Below, one piece after another: positions 1 through 10,300 of a DNA stretch of 64,000 nt. This DNA comes from Tenacibaculum sp. (GTDB lineage Bacteria > Bacteroidota > Bacteroidia > Flavobacteriales > Flavobacteriaceae). Every line of letters begins with the position of its first letter. The first letter of the stretch is position 1. The notes beneath the pieces are model-generated. The model was not told the origin of the DNA and did no database searches. It saw only the letters and a program-made list of their open reading frames with translations. Location of the stretch: positions 1,745 to 65,744 of the forward strand of contig JAHDDQ010000005.1 in NCBI GenBank assembly GCA_020629275.1, read 5' to 3'. The position numbers and the translations under genes were made by a program.

Positions 1-53
1 TTAAAATCCAATGGACTGTAATGTCCGTGCGGGTTCAAGTCCCGCCTTCAGTA
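1..53 (+). tRNA. tRNA-Leu (probably TAA anticodon), 3' portion only, truncated by window start; no encoded CCA
   Basis: Class II variable arm GGAC-TGTAAT-GTCC, T-arm GCGGG-TTCAAGT-CCCGC, 7-nt acceptor strand plus discriminator A; 5' half lies outside the window. Confidence 0.8.
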
Positions 54-56
54 CGA

Positions 57-88
57 AAGCCGAAACAAAATTGTTTCGGCTTTTTTTA
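57..88 (+). terminator. Rho-independent terminator after tRNA-Leu
   Basis: AGCCGAAAC-AAAATT-GTTTCGGCT followed by a T-run. Confidence 0.85.
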
Positions 89-231
89 TGGCTTACTTTC
101 CCTAAACCTTCTTACTTCCCAAGTTATATTTCAACATTATCAATTGATTATAAAATAAAAATATTTTTTTCGGAACATTATTTGTAAAGAATTTATAAAG
201 CATACGTCTAATTCCTCAAATACAAATTATA

Positions 232-945
232 ATGAAAAAATTAATCCCAATAGTAGCACTATTTATCGCAGTTAATATTCAAGCACAAACTACTACTTTT
301 AATACACTGCTTCAAAAGTATGTGGATGCTAAAGGAAATGTGAATTATAAAGGTTTCTTTAAAAACGATATCAAAACATTGGATAGCTATTTGGATTATT
401 TGAAAAAAACGAAACCTAGTACTTCTTGGTCTAAGAATAAACAAAAAGCCTTTTGGATTAATGCATACAACGCTTATACAATGAAATTGATTTTAACACA
501 TTATCCTATAAAAAGTATAATGAAAATTAAAAAGAAAGGAAAAAACGCGTGGAAAATTCCTTTTGCTGAAGTTGGAGGAAAAACATATACCCTTGATCAT
601 ATAGAGCATAAAATTTTACGAAAAAAATTATTTGATCCAAGAATTCATGTTGGTGTAAATTGTGCTTCAGGATCTTGTCCTAAATTACATAACAAAGCTT
701 TTACAGAAAAAAATATTGACTCAGAATTAGAATCATTAATGAAACAATTCATTAATGATTCTAAGAGAAATAAACTTAGTAAAAAAAGCACTGTTCATAT
801 CTCTGAAATTTTTAATTGGTTTAAGGCTGATTTCACAAAGAATGGATCTGTAATTGATTACATTAATAAATATTCAGATAATAAGATTAACAACAATGCT
901 AAAATTCACTATTTACCTTACGATTGGAATCTCAACGGGAAATAA
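232..945 (+). CDS. DUF547 domain-containing secreted protein
   Basis: Signal peptide; AFWINAYNAYTMKLIL and HVGVNCASGSCPKL motifs typical of DUF547. Confidence 0.85.
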   Translation: MKKLIPIVALFIAVNIQAQTTTFNTLLQKYVDAKGNVNYKGFFKNDIKTLDSYLDYLKKTKPSTSWSKNKQKAFWINAYNAYTMKLILTHYPIKSIMKIKKKGKNAWKIPFAEVGGKTYTLDHIEHKILRKKLFDPRIHVGVNCASGSCPKLHNKAFTEKNIDSELESLMKQFINDSKRNKLSKKSTVHISEIFNWFKADFTKNGSVIDYINKYSDNKINNNAKIHYLPYDWNLNGK

Positions 946-985
946 TAAGTATTTTTATATTTCACAATTATAAAAGATAATTAAA

Positions 986-1321
986 ATGTCTAAAACATAT
1001 TATGATCCTGCCGACTTACGTAAGTTTGGTAAAATCACAGAATGGAGCGAAGAACTTGGTAACAAGTTCTTTGACTATTATGGAAAAGTATTTGAAGAAG
1101 GAGCACTAACTGCTCGTGAGAAATCTTTAATAGCTCTAGCTGTAGCACACACAGAACAATGTCCATATTGTATAGATGCATATACGAAAGATGGATTACA
1201 ACGTGGAATCACTAAAGATGAAATGATGGAGGCTATACACGTAGGAGCTGCAATAAAAAGTGGCGCAACTCTGGTTCATGGGGTACAAATGATGAACAAA
1301 GTGAATAAGTTAGAAATGTAA
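986..1321 (+). CDS. Arsenosugar biosynthesis-associated peroxidase-like protein (AhpD/CMD family)
   Basis: AhpD core EQCPYCIDAYTKDGLQRG; adjacent to ArsS-like radical SAM gene. Confidence 0.85.
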   Translation: MSKTYYDPADLRKFGKITEWSEELGNKFFDYYGKVFEEGALTAREKSLIALAVAHTEQCPYCIDAYTKDGLQRGITKDEMMEAIHVGAAIKSGATLVHGVQMMNKVNKLEM

Positions 1322-1363
1322 AAATCAGTTATGAATATAGCATTCATAATTTGTAAATAAACA

Positions 1364-2416
1364 ATGAAAAAATCTCTTTTAGCAAGAAATAACGACTTAG
1401 CCAATACACAACGCCAATTAGACATTTTATCTAATGGTATTTTTAAAGATGGAGAATTGCCAACTTTTGCGGAAAAAATAAAGGAAACAAATCAGTTTCC
1501 TTTAAGGCCGAAACAGTTGGAAATTTTGCAGATTAATTTGGGCTATATGTGTAATCAAGTCTGTGCACATTGCCATGTAGACGCAGGACCAGACCGTAAG
1601 GAAATTATGACTACTGATACTATGCAACAGTGTTTAGAAGTTATAAAAAGAACTGGTGCTCACACACTTGATTTAACAGGTGGTGCTCCTGAAATGAATC
1701 CTAATTTTAGATGGTTTGTTGAAGAAGCTTCTAAAGCTGGAATAAAAGACTTTATTGTACGTTCTAACCTTACCATAATTCGTGCTAATAAAAAGTATTA
1801 TGACCTGCCCGAATTTTTCAAAAAACATAATGTTCATGTAGTTTCTTCAATGCCTCATTGGACGCGCGGAAAGACAGATAAGCAACGTGGAGATGGTGTT
1901 TTTGACAAGTCTATTAAAGCACTTCAGATGCTTAACGATGTTGGCTATGGAATTGAAGGTAGCCCATTAAAATTAGACTTAGTTTACAATCCTTCTGGTG
2001 CTTTTTTACCTGGAGATCAGGTTGCATTGGAAAAAGATTTTAAGAAAGCCTTATTTGAAGATTTCAATATCAAATTCAATAGTCTATTTGCCATTACCAA
2101 TCTTCCTATCAGTCGATTTTTAGATTACTTAATTGCTTCTGAAAACTATGAGGATTATATGCACGCCCTCGTTGACGCTTATAATCCTATGGCTGTTGCT
2201 AATGTTATGTGTACCAATACACTTTCTGTAAGCTGGGATGGTTGGTTATACGACTGTGATTTTAATCAAATGCTTAATTTAAAAGTGGCTAGTAAAGTAC
2301 AGCACATTTCAGAATATAATGAAGAATTATTACAAAACAGAAGAATAATTATTAACCAACATTGCTATGGATGTACCGCTGGTGCAGGTAGCAGTTGTCA
2401 AGGTACCGTAGCCTAA
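1364..2416 (+). CDS. arsS: Arsenosugar biosynthesis radical SAM protein ArsS
   Basis: CNQVCAHCHVDAGPDRKE radical SAM CxxxCxxC; C-terminal Cys-rich CYGCTAGAGSSCQG. Confidence 0.9.
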   Translation: MKKSLLARNNDLANTQRQLDILSNGIFKDGELPTFAEKIKETNQFPLRPKQLEILQINLGYMCNQVCAHCHVDAGPDRKEIMTTDTMQQCLEVIKRTGAHTLDLTGGAPEMNPNFRWFVEEASKAGIKDFIVRSNLTIIRANKKYYDLPEFFKKHNVHVVSSMPHWTRGKTDKQRGDGVFDKSIKALQMLNDVGYGIEGSPLKLDLVYNPSGAFLPGDQVALEKDFKKALFEDFNIKFNSLFAITNLPISRFLDYLIASENYEDYMHALVDAYNPMAVANVMCTNTLSVSWDGWLYDCDFNQMLNLKVASKVQHISEYNEELLQNRRIIINQHCYGCTAGAGSSCQGTVA

Positions 2417-2420
2417 ACTC

Positions 2421-2921
2421 ATGAAAAAAATCATTGTTTTTTTATTATTATCATTAAGTTCTATTACTATTTTTTCTCAAAATAGTTTAAAAGAGCTGCT
2501 ACATAAAAATAACAATGAAGCTATACCGTATGTTACTGTTAAAAAACTACAACGTATGACTAGTAATGTAACTGTACTTGACGCAAGAGAATTAAAGGAA
2601 TATAAAACAAGTCATATTAAAAATGCTATTCACGTAGGCTATGATCATTTTAATATAGAAAATACCGTACGTAAATTATCTTCAAAAAAAGATAGCCCTA
2701 TTGTCGTTTATTGTTCTCTGGGCATCCGTTCTGAAGATGTGGCTGAACAATTAAAAGCAAAAGGATATACACAAGTGTACAATTTATACGGAGGTATTTT
2801 TGAATGGAAAAATGAAAATGGTCAGGTATATAATATAAAAAATCAACCTACTGAAAAAGTACATACTTTTAATAAAGATTGGAGTGTTTGGTTAAAAAAA
2901 GGGATTAAAGTTTATGAATGA
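2421..2921 (+). CDS. Rhodanese-like domain protein, exported
   Basis: Signal peptide; VLDARELKEYKTSHIKNAIHVG and active-site loop VVYCSLGIRSE. Confidence 0.85.
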   Translation: MKKIIVFLLLSLSSITIFSQNSLKELLHKNNNEAIPYVTVKKLQRMTSNVTVLDARELKEYKTSHIKNAIHVGYDHFNIENTVRKLSSKKDSPIVVYCSLGIRSEDVAEQLKAKGYTQVYNLYGGIFEWKNENGQVYNIKNQPTEKVHTFNKDWSVWLKKGIKVYE

Positions 2922-3528
2922 AAACCTATTAATGATTTTTACTCGTAATCCAGAATTAGGGAAAGTAAAAACAAGACTCGCAAAATCATTAGGAGATGAA
3001 AACGCTCTAACTATCTACAAGATGCTGTTAGATAAAACAAAGGAAGTAACACAAAATCTTTCTTGTGACAAAGCAGTTTTTTACTCTGTAAAAGTTAGAG
3101 ATAATGATATCTGGGATAATACGATTTATCATAAACATTCACAAGAAGGCGAAGATTTGGGTGAACGTATGCATAACGCTTTTAAGAAAGCTTTTGAAAA
3201 GGGGTACAAAAAAGTAGCTATAATTGGTAGTGATTTATTCGATTTGAAAGCCTCTTGTATTGATGTTGCGTTTCAACAATTAGATACAAACGATGTTGTC
3301 ATTGGGCCTGCAAATGATGGTGGTTATTACTTATTAGCATGTAAAAACGAAGTTCCTGAAATATTTAAAGACAAAAATTGGGGGTCCAACACCGTTCTTA
3401 ACGATACTTTATCTGATCTAAAAAATCATAAGGTATTCCAATTAGAAGTCTTAAATGATATTGATTATGCAGAGGATCTTGAACCGTACGAAATATTTAA
3501 ACCTTTTATAAAACTCAAAAACCTTTAA
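2914..3528 (+). CDS. TIGR04282/DUF2064 family arsenosugar biosynthesis glycosyltransferase
   Basis: FTRNPELGKVKTRLAKSLG N-terminal motif; IGSDLFDL and GPANDGGYYLLA; 8-bp overlap with upstream gene. Confidence 0.85.
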   Translation: MNENLLMIFTRNPELGKVKTRLAKSLGDENALTIYKMLLDKTKEVTQNLSCDKAVFYSVKVRDNDIWDNTIYHKHSQEGEDLGERMHNAFKKAFEKGYKKVAIIGSDLFDLKASCIDVAFQQLDTNDVVIGPANDGGYYLLACKNEVPEIFKDKNWGSNTVLNDTLSDLKNHKVFQLEVLNDIDYAEDLEPYEIFKPFIKLKNL

Positions 3529-3530
3529 TT

Positions 3531-4244
3531 ATGAAACTAAAATTACTTGCTTTAGGATTATTATTTACACAACTTATTAGTGCACAATGTTCAAGAACAG
3601 GAACTTTAACAGGAATAGACCAACCTACTATGTACCCTGTGTCGGGAACGACAAACTTTACGATTAAATCTGACGGAACAAGAGAAGTTACTTTTGAGTC
3701 TGACTTTGCAACCGTTCAAGGATTAAATCTACAAGTATATTTAACTACCACTGAACGATTAGGCCAAGGAGGTGACGAATTACTTATCTCTACACAACAA
3801 TTACAAGATGATAACGGTGGAACAGATATGGGAGATGCAATTACAGGATCAAAAACATTTAGCGTTGCAAATACTGTAGATTTAACAGACTATACATATG
3901 TAATCATTCAATGCATTAACGCCGATGTTTTATGGGGAAGAGCAGAACTAAGCACTACACAGTCTGGTGCTGGATGTAGCGCTTTAAGCGTTGAAGATAA
4001 TTTTTTAGCTAAGGCAACAACAATGTATCCAAATCCAGCAAAAGAAAGTTTTACAATCGATAATACTTCTGAGACTCCTTTAAACATAACTATATTTAAT
4101 ACTTCAGGGAAAAAAGTAGTTAGTTTAAAAAATTCAAAAGAAAAAAACTTACCAATTTCTTTATCAGGATTAAATGCAGGATTATATTTGGTAGAAATTA
4201 AAAACGACAATCAAAGAACATTTAAAAAACTAATTAAAAATTAG
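3531..4244 (+). CDS. DM13-like domain protein with T9SS type A C-terminal sorting domain
   Basis: Signal peptide; DYTYVIIQCINADVLWGRAEL resembles DM13; C-terminus MYPNPAKESFTIDN...GLYLVEIKNDNQRTFKKLIKN is a typical T9SS CTD. Confidence 0.75.
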   Translation: MKLKLLALGLLFTQLISAQCSRTGTLTGIDQPTMYPVSGTTNFTIKSDGTREVTFESDFATVQGLNLQVYLTTTERLGQGGDELLISTQQLQDDNGGTDMGDAITGSKTFSVANTVDLTDYTYVIIQCINADVLWGRAELSTTQSGAGCSALSVEDNFLAKATTMYPNPAKESFTIDNTSETPLNITIFNTSGKKVVSLKNSKEKNLPISLSGLNAGLYLVEIKNDNQRTFKKLIKN

Positions 4245-4255
4245 TTATCAACTTT

Positions 4256-5068
4256 ATGCATACATCACTACATCAAACTATCGATTTTTTAAAAGAAAAA
4301 GGAATTGAAAACCCAGAAATAGGAATTGTTTTAGGAACTGGACTTGGCAAACTAGTCAATGAAATCAATATTGAGCAAGAAATTGCTTATGATGATATTC
4401 CAAATTTCCCAGAAGCTACTGTAGAGTTTCATTCTGGTAAATTAATTTATGGAGATTTAGCCGGTAAAAAAGTACTTGTTATGTCTGGTCGCTTCCATTT
4501 TTATGAAGGTTATAACTTATGGGAAGTTACGTACGGAATTAGAACCATGCACGGACTAGGGATTAAGAATTTACTAATTTCCAATGCAGCTGGTGCTGTA
4601 AATCTTTCTTATAAAAAAGGAGAATTGATGTTAATTGATGATCACTTAAACTTACAAGGTGGTTCTCCTTTAGCATTTAAAGGAGCAAAAGAATTTGGGA
4701 ATATCTTTGCGGATATGCTAGCTCCATATTCAGAAAAATTAAATACGTCATTGAAAGGTATTGCTAAAAGCAACGACATTACTTTACACGAAGGAGTTTA
4801 TGCGAGTGTTGTAGGTCCACAACTAGAAACAAGAGCTGAATATAGAATGCTTCAAATTTTAGAGGTAGACGCTGTTGGAATGAGCACAGTCCCAGAAGTT
4901 ATTGTTGCAAAACAATTAGAATTGCCTTGTTGTGCAATTTCTGTATTAACTGATGAATGTGATCCGAAAAATTTACAGCCTGTAAATATTCCTGAAATTA
5001 TGGAAGTTGCTGGGAAAGCAGAACCTAAATTAGTTGTGTTATTTAAAGAATTAATAGCAAAATTATAA
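4256..5068 (+). CDS. Purine-nucleoside phosphorylase
   Basis: GIVLGTGLGKL, MSGRFHFYEGY, NAAGAVN, VGPQLETRAEYRML, GMSTVPEV: class I PNP motifs. Confidence 0.92.
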   Translation: MHTSLHQTIDFLKEKGIENPEIGIVLGTGLGKLVNEINIEQEIAYDDIPNFPEATVEFHSGKLIYGDLAGKKVLVMSGRFHFYEGYNLWEVTYGIRTMHGLGIKNLLISNAAGAVNLSYKKGELMLIDDHLNLQGGSPLAFKGAKEFGNIFADMLAPYSEKLNTSLKGIAKSNDITLHEGVYASVVGPQLETRAEYRMLQILEVDAVGMSTVPEVIVAKQLELPCCAISVLTDECDPKNLQPVNIPEIMEVAGKAEPKLVVLFKELIAKL

Positions 5069-5481
5069 TGCTAAACAAACAAGTTGCAATTTTAACAGTA
5101 CGATTAATACTGGGGTTTATATTCTTTTTTCAAGGATTTGGAAAAGTATTTAAATTTGGATTACAGAATGTGTATAAGAATTTTTTTGCTTCAAGTTATG
5201 GAGAGTTGCTTCCTGATTTTTTATTGTTATTTACAGCCTATTATACTTCTCTTGTAGAATTGGTAGCAGGAATTATGCTTGTTATTGGTTTTAAAAGAGA
5301 TTATGCTTTGTATGCATTAGCATCTGTACTTGTAATTGTTACATTTGGCCACGGTCTAAAAGAACCTATTTGGGATTTATCTCACGTACTATATAGAACA
5401 ATCTTATTGGTTGGTTTATTAGTACTACCCAAAGAACTTGATAAATTTTCATTAGACTTTTTAATTAAAAAAGATACATAA
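5068..5481 (+). CDS. DoxX family membrane protein
   Basis: Four hydrophobic helices; LGFIFFFQGFGKVFKFG...ASSYGELLP; overlaps PNP stop. Confidence 0.75.
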   Translation: MLNKQVAILTVRLILGFIFFFQGFGKVFKFGLQNVYKNFFASSYGELLPDFLLLFTAYYTSLVELVAGIMLVIGFKRDYALYALASVLVIVTFGHGLKEPIWDLSHVLYRTILLVGLLVLPKELDKFSLDFLIKKDT

Positions 5482-5483
5482 GA

Positions 5484-6452
5484 ATGAGTTATTTAGAAAC
5501 AACTAAAGACGTATATAAAGAAGCTGCATTAACCCCAGATGTTGGTTTATGTTGTACTACTAACCCAATTTGGGAGTTACCAGGATTAAAAATCCCTAAG
5601 ATTATGCAAGAAATGAACTATGGTTGTGGTTCTACAGTTCATGCAAGAGATTTAACGAATAATCCTAAAATGCTATACGTTGGTGTTGGTGGAGGAATGG
5701 AATTATTACAATTTGCTTACTTCAATAGAAACAAAGGAGGCGTAATTGGATTAGATGTAGTTGATGAAATGCTAGAAGCTTCTCGTAAAAACTTTAAAAT
5801 AGCAGAAGAACAAAACGATTGGTTTAAAAGCGACTTTGTTGATTTACGAAAAGGCGATGCAATGAATTTACCTGTGGAAGACAATTCCATTGATGTAGCT
5901 GCTCAAAATTGCTTATTCAACATTTTCAAGTCAGATGATTTGAAGAAAGCAATTGCTGAAATGTATCGTGTCTTAAAACCTCACGGTCGTTTGGTAATGA
6001 GTGATCCTACTTGCGAACAACCAATGAATGACGAGTTACGTAATGACGAACGTTTGCGTGCTTTATGTTTGAGTGGAAGTTTATCTATTGCCGACTATGT
6101 AAAAGCATTAACTGATGCTGGTTTTGGAACTATTGAAATCAGAGCTAGAAAACCATATCGTATTCTTGACCCTAAGAATTACCCTACGGATGAATTGATC
6201 TATATTGAATCTATAGAAGTAGCTGCCATAAAAGACCCAATGCCAGAAGACGGTCCTTGTATTTTTACTGGTAAAGCTGCAATTTATTATGGTTCTGAGG
6301 AATACTTTGATGACGGTAAAGGACATACTTTATTACAAAATCAGCCTTTAGCCATCTGTGATAAAACAGCTGCAGCACTGCAAGCTTTGGATAGAGACGA
6401 TATCTACTTTTCAGAATCTACCTTTCATTATGATGGTGGCGGATGCTGTTAA
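5484..6452 (+). CDS. arsM: Arsenite methyltransferase ArsM, arsenosugar-cluster type
   Basis: SAM-binding GVGGGMELLQFAYF; CCTTNP and C-terminal GGGCC cysteines; context with arsS. Confidence 0.9.
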   Translation: MSYLETTKDVYKEAALTPDVGLCCTTNPIWELPGLKIPKIMQEMNYGCGSTVHARDLTNNPKMLYVGVGGGMELLQFAYFNRNKGGVIGLDVVDEMLEASRKNFKIAEEQNDWFKSDFVDLRKGDAMNLPVEDNSIDVAAQNCLFNIFKSDDLKKAIAEMYRVLKPHGRLVMSDPTCEQPMNDELRNDERLRALCLSGSLSIADYVKALTDAGFGTIEIRARKPYRILDPKNYPTDELIYIESIEVAAIKDPMPEDGPCIFTGKAAIYYGSEEYFDDGKGHTLLQNQPLAICDKTAAALQALDRDDIYFSESTFHYDGGGCC

Positions 6453-6478
6453 AAAATAATTTCTCTGAGATATAAAAT

Positions 6479-6513
6479 AAAAAGCGATTCCTTTAAAGAG
6501 TCGCTTTTCTTTT
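6479..6513 (+). terminator. Rho-independent terminator after arsM
   Basis: AAAGCGA...TCGCTTTTCTTTTT stem-loop. Confidence 0.75.
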
Positions 6514-6574
6514 TAATTATTTCGTAATTTTCATAAGTTTCGAACGACTACTTTAACCTATTTTAAAGAACCTA

Positions 6575-7261
6575 ATGTTTAATCTGAAAAAAGACATCGC
6601 TATTTTACTGTTTGCTAATACTTCTGGAGAAGAAGTAAAGCAAAAAGATATTGCAAATAGTAAATCGTTATTTCAGCATCTAAATACTAAAGTTCTTAAA
6701 GAAGTAAAAAAAACTGGACTTGATGTTATTGTCTTTTCAGAGAAGTTTCAACAGGGAAATACTTTTGGCGAACGTTTTTCTAATGCTGTTGCTACTATTT
6801 TTGAAAAAGGATATCAACACATTATTACCATTGGTAATGATAGCCCTAATTTAAGTGCTAATCATATCAATGAAGCTAAAGAAAACTTATATAACAACAA
6901 ATATACTTTAGGTCCATCTTTAGACGGCGGATCTTATCTAATTACACTATCTAAAAATCAATTCAACAAAAAAATAGTTAAAGAATTACCTTGGCAAACC
7001 TCTAGCTTATTCGAGGCTTTATATAAACTTTTAAGCAATAGCAAATACGTTCATAAGCTTAATTTACTAAAGGATATAAATAATTTTACCGATTTAAAAT
7101 ATTTTCTCTTAAAAGGAAAATTCTTGAAATCAGTATTACAAATAATAATCGCTAATATCCTAAACCAACAAAAAAAGGTCATCACTTACGACATCGTTTT
7201 TACTTCTTTAAAACATACAAGAAAACTTTATAATAAAGGCTCTCCTATTCCTTCAATTTAA
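6575..7261 (+). CDS. Diverged DUF2064 family protein (glycosyltransferase-like)
   Basis: IGNDSPNL and LGPSLDGGSYLI match the DUF2064 core; N-terminal GKVKTRLA-type motif absent. Confidence 0.7.
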   Translation: MFNLKKDIAILLFANTSGEEVKQKDIANSKSLFQHLNTKVLKEVKKTGLDVIVFSEKFQQGNTFGERFSNAVATIFEKGYQHIITIGNDSPNLSANHINEAKENLYNNKYTLGPSLDGGSYLITLSKNQFNKKIVKELPWQTSSLFEALYKLLSNSKYVHKLNLLKDINNFTDLKYFLLKGKFLKSVLQIIIANILNQQKKVITYDIVFTSLKHTRKLYNKGSPIPSI

Positions 7262-7366
7262 AATACAACATACTCAACTTTTACAGCAATTTCTTTTACA
7301 TCAGTAATAGATAGGATTCGTGCTGTTTAACACTAAATTTCATCAACTGAAAATATTTACACAAAC

Positions 7367-10300
7367 ATGAAAATTAAGATTTTTATCGTTTTATTCCTTT
7401 CTATCATAATAAGTCAAGCTCAAGAAACCACAGGTAGTATAGAAGGGAAAATTATGGATATCAATAGCTCTTCCATTCCTTTTGCTACTGTTATTTTAAC
7501 CGATTTGGAAACTAGTTTTACTTACGGAACTAGTTCGCAGGAATCAGGACATTTTGTAATTCCTAATATTCCGCCTGGAAGTTCTTATAAAATAGAGGTT
7601 CACTTTATAGGCTTTCAAACTCATGAAGAATCAGGAATAACTATAAATCTTGGAGAAACAACTACCCTAAATATTACCTTAAAAGAAGATAGTACAAACT
7701 TGGAAGAGGTGGTTATTTCTGGTAAACGAAATAAAATAAACACCTCAGTAATAAACACTAAGCAACTTCTTAAAACCCCAACCATTAGTAGAAGTGTCCA
7801 AGACTTAACACGTAATTTATCTGAAGCTAATTTAAATTCTTTTGGAGGAGCTAGTAATAGATTTAATAATTTTAATATTGATGGGATTGCCAGCAACGAT
7901 GTTGTTGGTTTTCAAGAACCTGCAAGTGGAGCTGCTGGATCTTCTGCTAACGGAACACCTGGTAGTTTGTCTAGAAGTCAGCCTATAAGTTTTGGTGCTA
8001 TAAAAGAACTTTCTGTAAAAACCTCACCTTTTGATGTAAGTATAGGTAATTTTACTGGCGCTAATATTAATGTGGTTACAAAAAACGGAACAAATACTAC
8101 AAAGGGAGAAATTTATGGCTATGGAAACAATCAATTACTTATTGGCTCTTATGCAGATGGAGTAAAACAAAATGTACGTAATTTTCACGATCTTCAATTT
8201 GGTTTCGGTATTGGCGGAGCATTACAAAAAGACAAATTATTCTATTATGTAAATGTTGAACAAGCGTTGAGTGAAATACCGCTTATTGGTGCACCTGGAA
8301 CTTCAGGCTCTAATATTGATAAACAAACCGTTATTGATATTGCAAATAAACTTGAAAACGACTATAATTACAACCCTGGTTCTTTTGAAAACAATACCAT
8401 TAAAACAGCTTCTACAAAGGTTTTTGCTAGGTTAGATTATAATATTTCTAACCAACATAAATTAACTTTTAGAAACAACTTTGTCAAGAGTTTTGCAGAT
8501 AATTTAGAATGGAATCAAGCAGTATTTAACTTCGGAAATCAAGGATATCGCCATAATAGCATTTTAAACAGTACTACCTTTGAATTGAACTCTAATTTAT
8601 CTGAAAATACCTCTAATATTCTAACTTTTGGCTATACTAAAGTAAAGGAAGATAGAAGTTACGATGGACGTGTGTTTCCTCACCTAGAAATTAATGATTC
8701 TTCTAATCGAATATTTGCAGGAACATATAGAGAAGCCTCTATATACAACACTAATTTAAACACCTTTCAACTCACCAATAAACTTACTTACTATAAAAAT
8801 AACCACACAATTACTGGTGGACTTTTATTTCAATACAACGATATTGATTATGGCTTCTTAACTGCCTGGAATGGACGTTGGGCTTATCGATCTGTGGATG
8901 ATTTTCTAAATGATAAACCTTCACGAATTAGAGGGGTGTATCATACAACTAATAATACGTTCGATTTTGTGAATAATCGTCCTTCAGCAACTATTGATGT
9001 ATTAACCTCTGCTTTTTATATTCAAGATAAAGTAAGAGTAAACGATCAATTCTCTGTAAATTTTGGACTTCGGTTAGACAATCAGCTTTTATTAGATAAT
9101 TTACCATTAAGTTCTTTAGTAAAAAACACTCCTGAGTTTAGTGATTTTACAAATAAAATAAACACTAATCCACATATAAATCCTAGAATTAATTTTGAAT
9201 ATCATTTAGATAAACGAAAAAAATATACTGTTCGTGGTGGTAGTGGACTTTTTACAGGAAGGATTCCTTATTTATGGTTTGCTTACGCTGAATATATCTC
9301 TGGAACAGATTATTTTAATGTCGATATTCGTCCTAACGGAAATACTGTTCTACTAGAAGAAAATTTAAGCACATTAGCAACACAGCAGCCAGGATTAACA
9401 GAAATTAATCTAATTGACAATGATTTTGAGCTTCCTAGAGAATGGAAAACACGCTTAAGTTTTGAAGCGAAATTACCAAACCAATTTAAATTTACTGCTG
9501 AAGCTACCTATACCGATATTCTAAAAGGTATCTTCTTTCAATCCATCAACAGACGTTTGGACTTTAGCACTTATTCTGGTGCTGACAATAGACAATTTTA
9601 TAACGGCACTCGAATAAATGACGACTTTACTAATGTGTTTTTACTTAGTAATTCAAATAAGGGTTACCGTTATAATATTAACCTAGGACTGTATAAATCA
9701 ACTAAGAATTATAGTGGCTTTTTTGGGTATACAAATGGAAAAAGTAAAGAAGTTTCTAGCACCGTTCGAAATTCTTCTGCAGCAAACTTCGAATGGAATC
9801 AAACGATCAACTCTAACGACCCTGGTTTATCTTTTTCAAATTTTGATTTGCGTCATAAATTAGTTTCTTCTCATAGTTATAATTTTAATTTTAAAAACGA
9901 ACAACAATTACAACTTTCAATGCTATATACTGCTACTTCAGGAAGTCCATATTCTGTGGTGTATCAAGGAGACGTTAATAGGGATGGTTCGTCCCGTAAT
10001 GATTTAGTATATATTCCTGCTAATGAAAGTGAAATTCAATTGCAGAATATTACAGACGGTACTGGAGCAGTAATTATTTCTGCTCAAGAACAATGGAATC
10101 AATTAAATAATTTTATTGAAAATAACGATTATTTAAGAGATCGTAGAGGAAACTATGCAGAACGAAATGGCGGAAGAACACCATGGAATCATCAGTTAGA
10201 TGCAAAATTCTCATATCGTATTCCTTTTGAAAATGGAAATAGTTTACATGTAAGTTTGGATATCTTTAACGTACTAAATCTAATACATAAGGATTGGGGA

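Noticed and set aside
259-444. Antisense ORF within the DUF547 gene
   Set aside because: Short shadow ORF opposite a well-supported gene; no recognisable domain. The same applies to other antisense ORFs (3908-4210, 6108-6326, 7621-7896, 14430-14636, 16402-17179, 24858-25130, 25879-26115, 26389-26649, 33462-33686, 34300-34494, 35989-36294, 38966-40177, 47516-47854, 55243-55603, 61584-61832, 63375-63581).
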